Below are positions 45,889-55,739 of a stretch of DNA of 64,000 nucleotides, in pieces. Position numbers and translations under genes: made by a program. The notes under the pieces are model-generated. The model ran no database searches. It was not told the DNA's origin and saw nothing but the letters and a program-made list of their open reading frames with translations. The stretch's first letter is position 1, and each line of letters begins with the position of its first letter. Origin of the DNA: Moritella sp. Lineage in GTDB: Bacteria; Pseudomonadota; Gammaproteobacteria; Enterobacterales; Moritellaceae. Location: assembly GCF_013215705.1 (NCBI RefSeq), contig NZ_JABSQR010000021.1, positions 33,149-97,148 on the forward strand, in the 5' to 3' direction.

Positions 45889-48800
45889 ATGATGATGACT
45901 GATTCTTCACAACAATATCTTTGTCGCACAACTTACCTTATTGATAGCTTTTGGCCGGGTAAATTACTTGAGTTAAATAACACAGGTAATATCAAAGTTG
46001 CGGGGACCAATGGTGCCGGTAAAACGACATTACTTAAACTGCCTATGCTGTTTTGGGGTGCGCGACCTGGACGTATTGTTGAACGTAATGCCAACAAGAA
46101 ATCATTTGCCGCGTATTATTTGCCGCGTAAAACCAGCTACATCATTTTTGACTATCAACGTCCGAACGGCACTGACACTCCACAGTTATGCCACGTATTA
46201 ATTAAAAGCGATGGTGATAAGCTGCAATACCGCTTTATTGATCACCCGTTCGATATCAAGATGTACCTTGATGAAAGTGGCAATATCTTTGGCGATGACG
46301 AAATTAAACGTCACTACCGTACCCAACATCGTTGCGAAGTCAGCAGCCTGTTAAGTGTCGATGATTATGCAAGAGTCATTCAGAATCATCGTGATCTCGG
46401 CGGCAAGAAATCACTGCGGGCACTGCAACAACGTTTTTCAATGAGCCAAACACCGATTAAGCACATTGAAAAAGTCGTGACCTCGGTATTCAATAAGATC
46501 TCTAATTTCGACGTGATCAAACAAATGATCATCGAGATCTCGCAAGACGCCATCAGTTCGGAAATGCTTAGCCATAACGTTACTGACATGGTCAACATTG
46601 ATAAAAGCGATATTGATAGCTGGCTAGCCGATCTGCATTCATCACAAGCAATTCTCAATCTAGAAGATAAGATCCTAGCGTCATTAACTGACATTGATTC
46701 ACTGGTCGAAATCAAAAAAGATCTACAGCACCTGCATCACCTTGCTAATATCTACCAACAGAAATGCAACCTAGATCAAGACACCGCCGACACGCGTTTA
46801 AAAGAAGTGCTGCTTGAACTGTCCGACTTAAAAGAAGCACACAGACAGCAAGTATTAGCGATCGAAGACGCCTGCCACGATGAAGAAAAAGCACATCGCG
46901 AAATAAAACACGATCTGGATAAGTTAGAACAAGAAAAGATTGATTTTGAAGATGATGAAGCTGCAACTTATGCACAACGTGGTTCTGAGTTATCTGATTT
47001 TACCTTACGCTTAATTAACCTGAACAACGAAAAGACTCAGTTAAGTGAAAAATCAGCGGATCTTAGCCGCACGTTTACCGAACAACAGCAAAAGCAAGAG
47101 CTTGATTTTAACAAGCGTGAACAACAGCTGACTAACGAGATCAGTTCTCAGCGTCAGCTGTTAACCACCGAGTTAAGTGAAAACAAACTGCACTATGCGA
47201 CGTTAGAAAGTGAGTTAAGAAGCCAAACACAAACACTGGTGGATCAATTAACCGAAAAGAAAACACCGCTTGAACATACTAAGATCTCGCTTAATCTGCA
47301 GTTGACACAACCACAATCTGATCCAGAACTGGCTGCCCAATCGCAGCAATTACAACAGAATTTAAGCCAATGTCGCCGTAGTATTAGCGAGCGTCACGAA
47401 GCCTACAACCGTGTTAGCAGCGAGTCTCAAAGCTTACGTCAAAAACAACATCAAGCGCTGCAAACCAACGACCGCTTAAAAATTGAATTAAACCATTTAG
47501 CCCAGCAGTACCGCGATGTACAAACGCTATTAAGCCCAGCCAAAGGGTCTTTACATGCCTTCCTGGTTGAGCACGTGCCAAACTGGCAAAGCAACATTGG
47601 CCGTGTTATTAACCCTGAGTTATTAAAACATCTGCATCTTGAACCAGAGTTATTAGCCGCATTTGCTGACGCTGCCAAACAATCCGATACTGAAACCGCG
47701 CTAACTCAAGTGCAAGATTTTTATAGCATCAAAATAAACCTGAATGCCCTCGAAAATGCGTCATTTACAGACAGTGCATTAGCAGAAAAAGAACAGCATA
47801 TCACAACGCAGATTGGCGCTAAAAAAGCAGAACTAGAACAACTACAACAAGTATTAGAGCTGATCAACAAAGACGTTGAAGAGCTTGATAAACAATTAAT
47901 GTCGAGCAAGCAATTACTGTTTAAACAAAATCAACTACTCACTAGCCTAGTCAATGAAGAAGATGAGTTAAACAGTAAACTAGCACAACATAAAACCTTA
48001 GCGATTGCGCGAGTGCAAACTCAATTAGCGGATACCGAGCTACTCTTAGTGCAAGCGCTACAAGCATTAAGCCAAGCGAAAGTTGATTATCAAAGTCGTC
48101 ATAACGAACTCAACAACGAACGTTTAGGCGTACATTGCCAACTCGAGACTGACTATAATCAGCGTATTGATAGTTACCAGTCATCACTCGATAACCTGCG
48201 CAATGAAGCACACGTTGAAATGCAACGTATTGCCGATGCACTCCAAGCCGCATTGAGTGACGCGGGGATTAATGCCAGCATCTTTAACGCCCTTGAAGCG
48301 AAAATAAAACAAACCATGAAAGCGGTTGAGAATGCCAAAGTATTCCAGCAAAAAGCAGATAAATATAATAGCTGGTTAGAAACATCATGGTCGCAAGTGG
48401 AACCAGGTCGTGAGCGGTTACGTCGTTTAGATACTGCGATCCAACGTTTCCAACAGCAATTAAAAGATAAAAAACAAGACTATCAGCAGTCTACCGACAA
48501 GCTAGAACAAGAAAGAACCCAGCTCGATAAGCTGGTTACTGACTTAGTATTACAACTAAAAGGCTTAGATAACAGCCTCGTCAAACTAGCAGACTACCCG
48601 CCTTTGACACATGATGATTTACCAGAATACAGCGTCAACAACATCTCTAAGCTAACCAACAGTCAAATGAGTCTGTTAGGTAAACAACAAAGTAATGTAT
48701 TAAGCTCAGTGAATAAAATTAGCAGTGAATTAAAACGTTACTCAAGAAGTACACTGCAAATTGGCTGGTTAGAAAACCGCATTGAAAGTGATCCAGATAT

Positions 48801-49746
48801 GGTGAACTACCGTCTTGAAGAAGCGATTAACAGCGGCGAACAGCTGAGCTATGTATTGAAAAACGCCAAACTGTTGCAAACATCGACAACCCACGAAGTG
48901 GAATTACGGGCTAACGATATTTTATCTATCTATACCCATTTAAGTAACTTTGATCGCAACATTACCCGTACCGGTCGTAAACTGTCTAGCCATATGAATG
49001 GTAAACAGTTCTTCACCGCCCTCGGTGATATTAAAATTGCCATCCGAACTAAAATGGACAAGTTAGGTTACTGGAAACAGCTTGAGAATGTAAACGACGC
49101 GTTTGAGGCATATCAAGCCAATACCGAACTCACCCACGATCGCAGCATTCCACAAGACTTAATTGATAGCTTAGATGAACTGTCAGCGGTATTGCCAAAA
49201 AACAATAGCATGCAGCACAATGAGTTATTTGATATTGAATTCACCATTGTTGAAAATGGCCGAACGACTCGAGCGACAACGCCAAAAGAGTTGGAAGATG
49301 TATCATCAACAGGTCTATCTTACTTAGCCTTAATCACCTTCTTTACCGGCTTAACGACCATGTTACGCCCAGATGCCAATACCGTGATCACTTGGCCGGT
49401 GGATGAATTAGGTGAGCTCCACTCTGAAAATATTCAGGCGATGCTAACGATGCTAAACCAGCACGGCATTCAGATCATGACGGCGTCACCGTCAACCGAT
49501 AAGTCGGTATTACAGTTATTCGATCACCTATACGAAATTGATAGCCGTAATAAACGTCTGATCCAGATGAATGTTGATGATGATCCACTCATGGCACTGT
49601 TAAACGGGGATGCCAAACAAGCCTTAACTTTAGCATCAGAAGCAGAGCCTGAATTAACGTCGTCAGTAAACGCAGATACGTCGTCGACAAGTACAACATC
49701 AATCATAGCCGCAGCTACGCCAGCAACTATGCAAGAAGAGGGTTAA
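45889..49746 (+). CDS. jetC: SMC/MukB-like ATPase of a Wadjet/Mks-type system
   Basis: A 1285-residue SMC-like protein. The head half has Walker A GTNGAGKTT (39-47) and the characteristic AAYYLPRKTSYIIFDYQR segment. Long coiled coils (about 270-560 and 650-960) flank a hinge-like region. The C-terminal head half has a signature-like STGLSYLAL (about 1140) and Walker B WPVDELGELH with the catalytic Asp-Glu near 1172-1173. A low-complexity Ser/Thr tail ends the protein. Followed by MukE-like, kleisin-like and TOPRIM genes, it fits JetC/MksB, the motor of plasmid-cleaving condensin systems. Confidence 0.82.
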   Translation: MMMTDSSQQYLCRTTYLIDSFWPGKLLELNNTGNIKVAGTNGAGKTTLLKLPMLFWGARPGRIVERNANKKSFAAYYLPRKTSYIIFDYQRPNGTDTPQLCHVLIKSDGDKLQYRFIDHPFDIKMYLDESGNIFGDDEIKRHYRTQHRCEVSSLLSVDDYARVIQNHRDLGGKKSLRALQQRFSMSQTPIKHIEKVVTSVFNKISNFDVIKQMIIEISQDAISSEMLSHNVTDMVNIDKSDIDSWLADLHSSQAILNLEDKILASLTDIDSLVEIKKDLQHLHHLANIYQQKCNLDQDTADTRLKEVLLELSDLKEAHRQQVLAIEDACHDEEKAHREIKHDLDKLEQEKIDFEDDEAATYAQRGSELSDFTLRLINLNNEKTQLSEKSADLSRTFTEQQQKQELDFNKREQQLTNEISSQRQLLTTELSENKLHYATLESELRSQTQTLVDQLTEKKTPLEHTKISLNLQLTQPQSDPELAAQSQQLQQNLSQCRRSISERHEAYNRVSSESQSLRQKQHQALQTNDRLKIELNHLAQQYRDVQTLLSPAKGSLHAFLVEHVPNWQSNIGRVINPELLKHLHLEPELLAAFADAAKQSDTETALTQVQDFYSIKINLNALENASFTDSALAEKEQHITTQIGAKKAELEQLQQVLELINKDVEELDKQLMSSKQLLFKQNQLLTSLVNEEDELNSKLAQHKTLAIARVQTQLADTELLLVQALQALSQAKVDYQSRHNELNNERLGVHCQLETDYNQRIDSYQSSLDNLRNEAHVEMQRIADALQAALSDAGINASIFNALEAKIKQTMKAVENAKVFQQKADKYNSWLETSWSQVEPGRERLRRLDTAIQRFQQQLKDKKQDYQQSTDKLEQERTQLDKLVTDLVLQLKGLDNSLVKLADYPPLTHDDLPEYSVNNISKLTNSQMSLLGKQQSNVLSSVNKISSELKRYSRSTLQIGWLENRIESDPDMVNYRLEEAINSGEQLSYVLKNAKLLQTSTTHEVELRANDILSIYTHLSNFDRNITRTGRKLSSHMNGKQFFTALGDIKIAIRTKMDKLGYWKQLENVNDAFEAYQANTELTHDRSIPQDLIDSLDELSAVLPKNNSMQHNELFDIEFTIVENGRTTRATTPKELEDVSSTGLSYLALITFFTGLTTMLRPDANTVITWPVDELGELHSENIQAMLTMLNQHGIQIMTASPSTDKSVLQLFDHLYEIDSRNKRLIQMNVDDDPLMALLNGDAKQALTLASEAEPELTSSVNADTSSTSTTSIIAAATPATMQEEG

Positions 49747-49749
49747 CCC

Positions 49750-50382
49750 ATGTTTCAAACTACCGTTGAATTATTGTTACAGGGTCATACCATTTGTCAG
49801 GTCAGTCAGCCTGATGCATACCGCTACCTGTCTGAGCAAAGCTTATTTGAAAAGGTAAATGATTACCTGCGTTTGATTAACCGTAAGGTAAAAGTAATTG
49901 AAGACGGCTTAGCCTTTGTCGCTTGTTACTGCACCATTGAAGAAGAGAACCGCGCGGATATTCGTCAGCAGCTACGCCAAGTACGTGATATCTTCCGTCC
50001 TTTGGTTAACTTCTTAGACCTCGCCATGACAGCCCTGGTACATGATTGTGCCATGCGCGCAGGCGATACTATCCGCTTGTCTGAGTTATTACGTGGCATT
50101 GAGCACGAGCCCACGTTAAAGCAACAACTGGCATTATTAACCAATAAAGGTATTTTCAAAACCAGCCGTAATGATATCTCGGAACAGCTTAACTTTATTT
50201 TAAAAAAATTAGCTGAAGCTGGCTATGTACAACGTTTAGAAACCGGCAGTACCATTTATCAGATCACCGCTAAAATGAACTACATTCACGAGTTAATTGA
50301 TTTTATTAATGACAGTGAATCGTTGAAATTAGAAACACAAGATAACCATATCTTCGATGACTCACAGTCGGAGATGTTTTAA
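49750..50382 (+). CDS. jetB: MukE/JetB-like condensin subunit
   Basis: A 210-residue mostly helical protein with a C-terminal winged-helix-like part (from LNFILKKLAEAGYVQR to TIYQIT). Size and position immediately after the SMC-like gene (three bases) and before the kleisin-like gene (one-base overlap, TAATG) fit the MukE/MksE/JetB subunit. In related complexes this binds the kleisin and regulates loading. Direct sequence resemblance is weak, and the call leans on operon context. Confidence 0.7.
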   Translation: MFQTTVELLLQGHTICQVSQPDAYRYLSEQSLFEKVNDYLRLINRKVKVIEDGLAFVACYCTIEEENRADIRQQLRQVRDIFRPLVNFLDLAMTALVHDCAMRAGDTIRLSELLRGIEHEPTLKQQLALLTNKGIFKTSRNDISEQLNFILKKLAEAGYVQRLETGSTIYQITAKMNYIHELIDFINDSESLKLETQDNHIFDDSQSEMF

Positions 50383-51656
50383 TGTCACCGTTGCAAAGCG
50401 CTTCTGAAGTCGAAAAAATTGCCCAGATAATACGTACCTCGTTTGCTAAATCAAACAGTACTATGTTGGCGCAAGCGTATTTCGATGGCAACATTATTGA
50501 TAATGGTGAGAATACCGCATTACTCGAAATGCTCACCAAGAATGGGCTGATCCGCCCTAGTGAAGAAGATGGCACCTATATGCTGGCCATCAACTTAAAG
50601 CGTATTCTAGACAAACTATTATTACGCCATGCGTCTTATCGTAAACGTACTGATATCGCTAAAGTCATGCAACACATTGATGGCGATATTAAGTCATATA
50701 AACGTGCGTTATTAATCGGTCAGCACAATGAAGTTGCTTTCTATTTAAGCCAGGTTGACGAAGAGCTTTACGGCATTGTTTATGAATTAGAAGACAGTGT
50801 CAGTGGTTTGTTCGCCGCGATCACCAGTAAATTTGGTTTTGTGGATAGCTTAGAAAGTAAGATCCATGAGAATGAAAAAGCCATCGCCTATACCGAGGGT
50901 CTACTCAATGCGTTAGCCGATATTAATCTTAGTGATGTATATGATTGGCTCAATTGGGATGATGTGCCTGCAGAGCTCAGCCGAAAAGTCACCTTCTTTA
51001 TTGATGGTTATCGTCGTATTAACCGTCAGTTAGAAGGTGCTGTTCATCGCATGCGTCAATTACTCATGACCCTGCGTAAACAAAATGAGCAAGTTGCACG
51101 CCTTAAGGCCATGTCTAAATTCCTGAAAGACAATCCGATCTGGGAATTAGACGACTACGCGGAACGTGAGCAAGTACCGGCGATCTTCAATCGCGTTGCG
51201 CCACTGCAATTATCAGCCAGTGTTGATATTAGCAATCAGGTACAGCAAGAAGAACTCACCGACATTTACAACTCATTGCGTAAAGAAAGTAAGTCAGATG
51301 CTGACACCGTTGATTTACGCAGCAGTGGTCGTATTGATGACTTACAACAAAAAGCCCGTCAACTCGAAGCCGACTATGTATTGTCACAGTGCGAAGCGTT
51401 ATTTACCCAAGTATTGAGTAATAAAGGCGACCCCTTCTCGGCCCTGCACTATTGGCAGCAAGACAACCAGCTCACCGATATTTTACCGAAGCATTTATGG
51501 CTCAGTATTCTTTATAATGAATACTACAAGTGCGCGCCCGCCGTACGTAAAGTGATGGCAATTGATTTCCCTGACGCCAGCACCACCGAATTACCAGGTT
51601 CGATATTAATTTCAGGAAATTTACGTGTGCGCGATATTCAATTACTGCGAGACTAA
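50382..51656 (+). CDS. jetA: Kleisin MukF/JetA-like condensin subunit
   Basis: A 424-residue helical protein with an N-terminal winged-helix region (about 1-110, including NGLIRPSEEDGTYMLAINLKRIL) and a central helical bundle around FAAITSKFGFVDSLESKIHENEKAI that would contact the SMC neck. A C-terminal domain follows. Such an arrangement suits a kleisin of the MukF/MksF/JetA type linking two SMC heads. It overlaps both neighbours by one base, so stoichiometric translation is likely. In described Wadjet loci the kleisin gene comes first; here it is third. Confidence 0.72.
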   Translation: MSPLQSASEVEKIAQIIRTSFAKSNSTMLAQAYFDGNIIDNGENTALLEMLTKNGLIRPSEEDGTYMLAINLKRILDKLLLRHASYRKRTDIAKVMQHIDGDIKSYKRALLIGQHNEVAFYLSQVDEELYGIVYELEDSVSGLFAAITSKFGFVDSLESKIHENEKAIAYTEGLLNALADINLSDVYDWLNWDDVPAELSRKVTFFIDGYRRINRQLEGAVHRMRQLLMTLRKQNEQVARLKAMSKFLKDNPIWELDDYAEREQVPAIFNRVAPLQLSASVDISNQVQQEELTDIYNSLRKESKSDADTVDLRSSGRIDDLQQKARQLEADYVLSQCEALFTQVLSNKGDPFSALHYWQQDNQLTDILPKHLWLSILYNEYYKCAPAVRKVMAIDFPDASTTELPGSILISGNLRVRDIQLLRD

Positions 51657-52567
51657 TGATGACGATTAGCAGGACGCTATATAATCGTTGTAAAAAACTG
51701 ATTGAATCGAATGAACAAGGCCTAAAATACGATGAAATTAACGCAGAAATACAGGCGTTATTCGGTTTAGGTCATAAACAAGTGATCCCAGCATCCAAAA
51801 GAACAAAACAAAAAATATATTTCAAGCTACGCGCTGGCGAAGCAGAAAAGTTACAAGCTGTTATTAAAGCAGAAATAGGGCTTGAGGTATTAACCGAGCC
51901 CTACTGCAATGGTGACCGAATTGCTAACGCAGCAAGACACAATGATGAAAAGATCGGCGCAAATGCATCACAAGATATCATTTTAGTGAATAACGCCGCC
52001 GGACAATTAAAACTTAACCAAGAAGTAAGTGGTTTATTTCGTTCTATTCATGCTGCGGGTCTAGAACTGCGTCATAGCATGATCAGCAGTATCGAACACA
52101 ATGCGATTATCATCTGTGAAAACTTCACGCCTATGTACTATCTCCACCAACTTAAAAATAACCCTGTCTTCGAGCACTCACTCGTCATTTATCGTGGCGA
52201 CAGCCAAAATGGTAAGCGGGCCGATGAAGTTAATCGTTTTATTGATAACTACAAATCAGAATTACCCCTCTACTATTTCGGTGATTTTGATCCAGAAGGT
52301 TTTTCAATTGCCAAAAGCTTCCAAGTAGACGGCATTATACTGCCAGATATCAATCTATTCTCAACGTTAACGAAAGTCGAACTAAAAAAACTTGCAGGAA
52401 AAGATAAATTCTTTCCTCAGCTTGCTCACGGACAGACTTATTTAAATGTGTCCACGTATCCACAAACATGGCATGCACATATTCATTTAATGAATAAATA
52501 TCAATTAGGTTGGCAACAAGAGCATCTACTTGGCGTTGATACGGATTGGCTGCTATATAAATCATAA
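51656..52567 (+). CDS. jetD: TOPRIM nuclease subunit JetD/MksG-like
   Basis: A 303-residue protein whose C-terminal half is a TOPRIM-like domain. Glu155 in IIICENF is followed by Asp210-x-Asp212 in YYFGDFDPEGFSIA, the acidic triad that binds metal in topoisomerase VI-type nucleases. In Wadjet systems JetD cleaves closed circular DNA that the SMC complex has extruded. At 303 residues it is shorter than typical JetD (about 380-400), mainly in the N-terminal arm. It is translationally coupled to the kleisin gene (TAATG). Confidence 0.8.
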   Translation: MMTISRTLYNRCKKLIESNEQGLKYDEINAEIQALFGLGHKQVIPASKRTKQKIYFKLRAGEAEKLQAVIKAEIGLEVLTEPYCNGDRIANAARHNDEKIGANASQDIILVNNAAGQLKLNQEVSGLFRSIHAAGLELRHSMISSIEHNAIIICENFTPMYYLHQLKNNPVFEHSLVIYRGDSQNGKRADEVNRFIDNYKSELPLYYFGDFDPEGFSIAKSFQVDGIILPDINLFSTLTKVELKKLAGKDKFFPQLAHGQTYLNVSTYPQTWHAHIHLMNKYQLGWQQEHLLGVDTDWLLYKS

Positions 52568-52582
52568 AGGTATTAAAATCGC

Positions 52583-53338
52583 ATGTTCGCACTTAAAAAA
52601 ATCATTGGTACCTGGTTAATGCCACTGCCATTACTGCTTACTTTTTTTATCCTTGCCGCACTATTATATAAACTCACCCGCTATAAACGCAGTGCCCAAG
52701 TTCTGTTTTGTAGTAGTTTTATTACATTATTGCTATTAAGCCTAGATCCAGTCGCGAGTCGTTTAGCCGCGACTTTAGAGTCTCAACATCCAAGTTATCA
52801 GCAGCAAAGCGTTGATTATATCCACGTATTGGGTAACGGTCATACCACGGTAGACAGCTTACCGATCACCAGTCAATTAACCCCAGCAGCCCTTGCCAGA
52901 ACCACAGAAGGGGTACGGATTTATAAACTTAACCCAACAGCGACGTTAATTTTCAGTGGTTATAACGGTGGTGACATTAACAGTAATGCGAAGATGAATG
53001 CGCGCTTAGCCATGGCATTAGGGGTACCCGAATCAGCGATTATATTATTAGAAGATCCTAAAGACACCATAGAGGAAGCCATTGATAATAAAAAGATTAC
53101 TCAAGGTAAAAGCCTAGTATTAGTCACCTCGGCAACCCACATGCCACGGTCGATGAAAATCTTCCAACAACAAGGTTTATCCCCTATCCCCGCCCCGACC
53201 GCACATGTCAGTAAACCAGTTAACGGCGCACAACCGTTACATTACTACTTCCCTCGCGCTCGGTATCTTGCGGTCAGTGAGATGGTAGTCCATGAATGGT
53301 TAGGACTGGCTTGGTTATCGTTAAAAAATAACCAATAA
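52583..53338 (+). CDS. elyC: ElyC/YdcF-type DUF218 membrane protein
   Basis: A 251-residue protein with two N-terminal membrane helices (12-31 and 39-56) and a DUF218 domain (YIHVLGNG, ATLIFSGYNGGDINSNA, LVLVTSATHMPRSMKIFQQQGL). This architecture matches ElyC, which affects envelope biogenesis and lipid-carrier use in E. coli. It starts 15 bases after the condensin operon on the same strand, so read-through transcription is possible, but function is not obviously linked. Confidence 0.8.
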   Translation: MFALKKIIGTWLMPLPLLLTFFILAALLYKLTRYKRSAQVLFCSSFITLLLLSLDPVASRLAATLESQHPSYQQQSVDYIHVLGNGHTTVDSLPITSQLTPAALARTTEGVRIYKLNPTATLIFSGYNGGDINSNAKMNARLAMALGVPESAIILLEDPKDTIEEAIDNKKITQGKSLVLVTSATHMPRSMKIFQQQGLSPIPAPTAHVSKPVNGAQPLHYYFPRARYLAVSEMVVHEWLGLAWLSLKNNQ

Positions 53339-53576
53339 ATTTTCCATTCCGTAATTCCCACTGCATTTGAGTCTAAATTGAATCATTAAACGTGGCACAA
53401 GTCACAGTTACTGCATTTTATGTAGTTTTATTACCAAAAATTGTCTTATGACAACTTGCCCTGACGCTAGATGACTCTATAATCATCTCATGTTCTCAAC
53501 TTAAGTAACTTTAGTCATTGTTACTCAAGTCAATTAAGTTGAAGAAAAATAGCTTTAAACCATATCGGAGATAGAC

Positions 53577-54332
53577 ATGAGACAAGCACTAGTAATGGGT
53601 AACTGGAAATTAAACGCAACTAAAGCATCTGTAGAAGCTTTAATTAACGGTTTAGTTGATGCGGCAAAAGACAATGCAACTGTTGAAGTTGCTGTATGCC
53701 CTCCTGCTATTTTTATCCCACAAGTTGAAGCATTAACAGCTGACACTGCAATTAGCTACGGCGCTCAAGATTGTGACGTTAATACAGCTGGCGCATTCAC
53801 TGGTGAAAACTCAGCCGTAATGTTAAAAGAATTCGGTTGTAAATACACACTTGTTGGTCACAGCGAACGTCGTGTTATCCACGGTGAGTCAAGCGAAGTT
53901 GTTGCTGAAAAATTTGCTGTTGCACAAGAACATGGCCTAGTACCTGTACTTTGTATCGGTGAAACGCTAGCGCAATTCGAAGCTGGCGAAACTAAAGCGG
54001 TTGTCGAAGCACAACTGCAAGCTGTTGTCACTAAATCTGGTATCACGTCTCTAAACAATGCAGTTATCGCATACGAACCAGTTTGGGCAATCGGTACTGG
54101 TAAAACAGCAACACCTGAAATTGCACAAGACATCCACGCGCACATCCGTTCATGGTTAGCAGAGCAAGATGCGGCAGTAGCAAACAAAGTTCAAATCCTT
54201 TACGGTGGTTCAGTTAAAGGCGCTAACGCTGCTGAATTATTCGGTCAAGCAGACATTGATGGCGGCCTAGTTGGCGGCGCTTCACTAGACGCAGTAGAAT
54301 TTTCTAAAGTAATTGCAGGTGCTTCTGCATAA
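53577..54332 (+). CDS. tpiA: Triosephosphate isomerase
   Basis: A 251-residue TIM-barrel enzyme interconverting dihydroxyacetone phosphate and glyceraldehyde 3-phosphate. It shows the substrate Lys (MGNWKLNAT), the catalytic His in LVGHSERR, the Glu in AYEPVWAIGTG and the phosphate-binding GGSVKGANA and GGLVGGASL loops. GGAG six bases before ATG confirms the start. Codon use is strongly biased, as expected for a highly expressed gene. The neighbouring pfkA gene is in the same pathway. Confidence 0.97.
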   Translation: MRQALVMGNWKLNATKASVEALINGLVDAAKDNATVEVAVCPPAIFIPQVEALTADTAISYGAQDCDVNTAGAFTGENSAVMLKEFGCKYTLVGHSERRVIHGESSEVVAEKFAVAQEHGLVPVLCIGETLAQFEAGETKAVVEAQLQAVVTKSGITSLNNAVIAYEPVWAIGTGKTATPEIAQDIHAHIRSWLAEQDAAVANKVQILYGGSVKGANAAELFGQADIDGGLVGGASLDAVEFSKVIAGASA

Positions 54333-54346
54333 TTGCCAGTCAAAAG

Positions 54347-54426
54347 CTAATGGAGAGTGAAACTCTACTCTGCATTAGTAATCAAAGTGTAGTAATACTA
54401 ATTGCTCTGTGATTATGTATTACTGC
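54347..54426 (+). terminator. Candidate hairpins after tpiA
   Basis: CTAATG (54347-54352)/CATTAG (54373-54378), enclosing AGAGT/ACTCT, and GTAGTAATAC (54389-54398)/GTATTACTGC (54417-54426) are inverted repeats after tpiA. Neither has a strong T-run, so the call is tentative. The rest of 54333-54663 carries only the pfkA upstream region. Confidence 0.4.
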
Positions 54427-54663
54427 ACTCCTTTCTTATTAAACTCATATTTTTAAAAATAAAATCACGCCGAGGCATTATTTTATTTAACGAGTAAAAG
54501 TTTCATATGAAAGCGTGATAAATATCTCTTTAGTGATACAGTAAGTCGAAAAGACACAGAAAAGAATAGAATAAATCGTTATAATAAATAGAAAGTAGCA
54601 GCGGCAGAACAGTACTCTAACCCAATAAATAAAGTATCATAGATTGATATATTTGAGGCTTCA

Positions 54664-55626
54664 ATGATTAAAAGAATAGGTGTTTTAACAAGTGGTGGCG
54701 ATGCACCAGGCATGAACGCAGCAATCCGAGCAGTTGTACGTGAAGGCTTACATCTTGGCTTAGAAGTTTATGGTATCTTTGATGGTTACGAAGGTTTACA
54801 CCAAAATCGCATTGAGAAACTTGATCGTAAATCAGTTTCTGATGTAATTAACCGTGGTGGTACTTTCTTAGGCTCTGCACGCTTCCCTGAATTTAAAGAA
54901 GAAAGCGTACGTAAAGAAGCAATCGAAAACCTGAAACAACATGGCATTGAAGCATTAGTTGTTATCGGTGGTGACGGTTCATACATGGGTGCGAAAAAAC
55001 TCACTGAAATGGGTTTCCCATGCATCGGTATTCCGGGCACGATTGATAACGATATCCCAGGCACAACTTATACCATTGGTTTTGATACTGCACTCAATAT
55101 TGTGGTTGATGCCATTGACCGCTTACGTGATACTTCAACATCGCATAAACGTATTTCTATTGTTGAGATCATGGGCCGCTACTGTGGTGATTTAACCTTA
55201 GGTGCAGCAGTAGCCGGTGGTGCTGAATTCGTTGTGATCCCAGAAAAAGGCTACAACGAAGCTGAACTACTCAAACAAGTTCAAGCCGGTATCGATAAAG
55301 GTAAAAAACACGCGATCATTGCGATGTGTGAACACGTAACAAATGTCGATGCGCTAGCTAAACATATAGAAAAAGAAACTGGCCGTGAAACACGTGCCAC
55401 TATCTTAGGTCATTTACAACGTGGCGGAACACCTACAGCGCGAGACCGTATTATGGCAAGTCGTATGGGGTCATACGCAGTTAAGCTGTTAATTGATGGT
55501 GAAGGCGGTCGTTGTGTGGGTTTGATGAATTCAAAAATGGTGCATCATGACATTATTGATTGTATTGAAAATATGAAACGTCCTTTCAATCAAGAACTAT
55601 TTGATCTGTCTGATTCATTATTCTAA
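54664..55626 (+). CDS. pfkA: 6-Phosphofructokinase
   Basis: A 320-residue ATP-dependent phosphofructokinase. It shows the ATP loop [14 protein letters not shown], the GGDGSYMGA motif, the catalytic [10 protein letters not shown] segment with Asp and the fructose 6-phosphate site MGRYCGDL. Length and motifs equal E. coli PfkA. GAGG precedes the ATG. It shares the strand with tpiA and ends at a strong bidirectional terminator against uvrB. Confidence 0.97.
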   Translation: MIKRIGVLTSGGDAPGMNAAIRAVVREGLHLGLEVYGIFDGYEGLHQNRIEKLDRKSVSDVINRGGTFLGSARFPEFKEESVRKEAIENLKQHGIEALVVIGGDGSYMGAKKLTEMGFPCIGIPGTIDNDIPGTTYTIGFDTALNIVVDAIDRLRDTSTSHKRISIVEIMGRYCGDLTLGAAVAGGAEFVVIPEKGYNEAELLKQVQAGIDKGKKHAIIAMCEHVTNVDALAKHIEKETGRETRATILGHLQRGGTPTARDRIMASRMGSYAVKLLIDGEGGRCVGLMNSKMVHHDIIDCIENMKRPFNQELFDLSDSLF

Positions 55627-55668
55627 GCACATAAAGTGTCTGTCGGTTTAGCATAAATCGGCTTAGAT

Positions 55669-55719
55669 AAAAAGCGAAACCAACTTAATGTTATGTACAG
55701 TAAGTGGTTTCGCTTTTTT
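55669..55719. terminator. Bidirectional terminator between pfkA and uvrB
   Basis: A perfect 14-bp stem AAAAAGCGAAACCA (55669-55682) with TGGTTTCGCTTTTT (55705-55718), loop 22 nt, with T-runs on both strands. It serves both convergent genes. Confidence 0.9.
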
Positions 55720-55739
55720 GCTTCTATAGCTGTTCTCGA

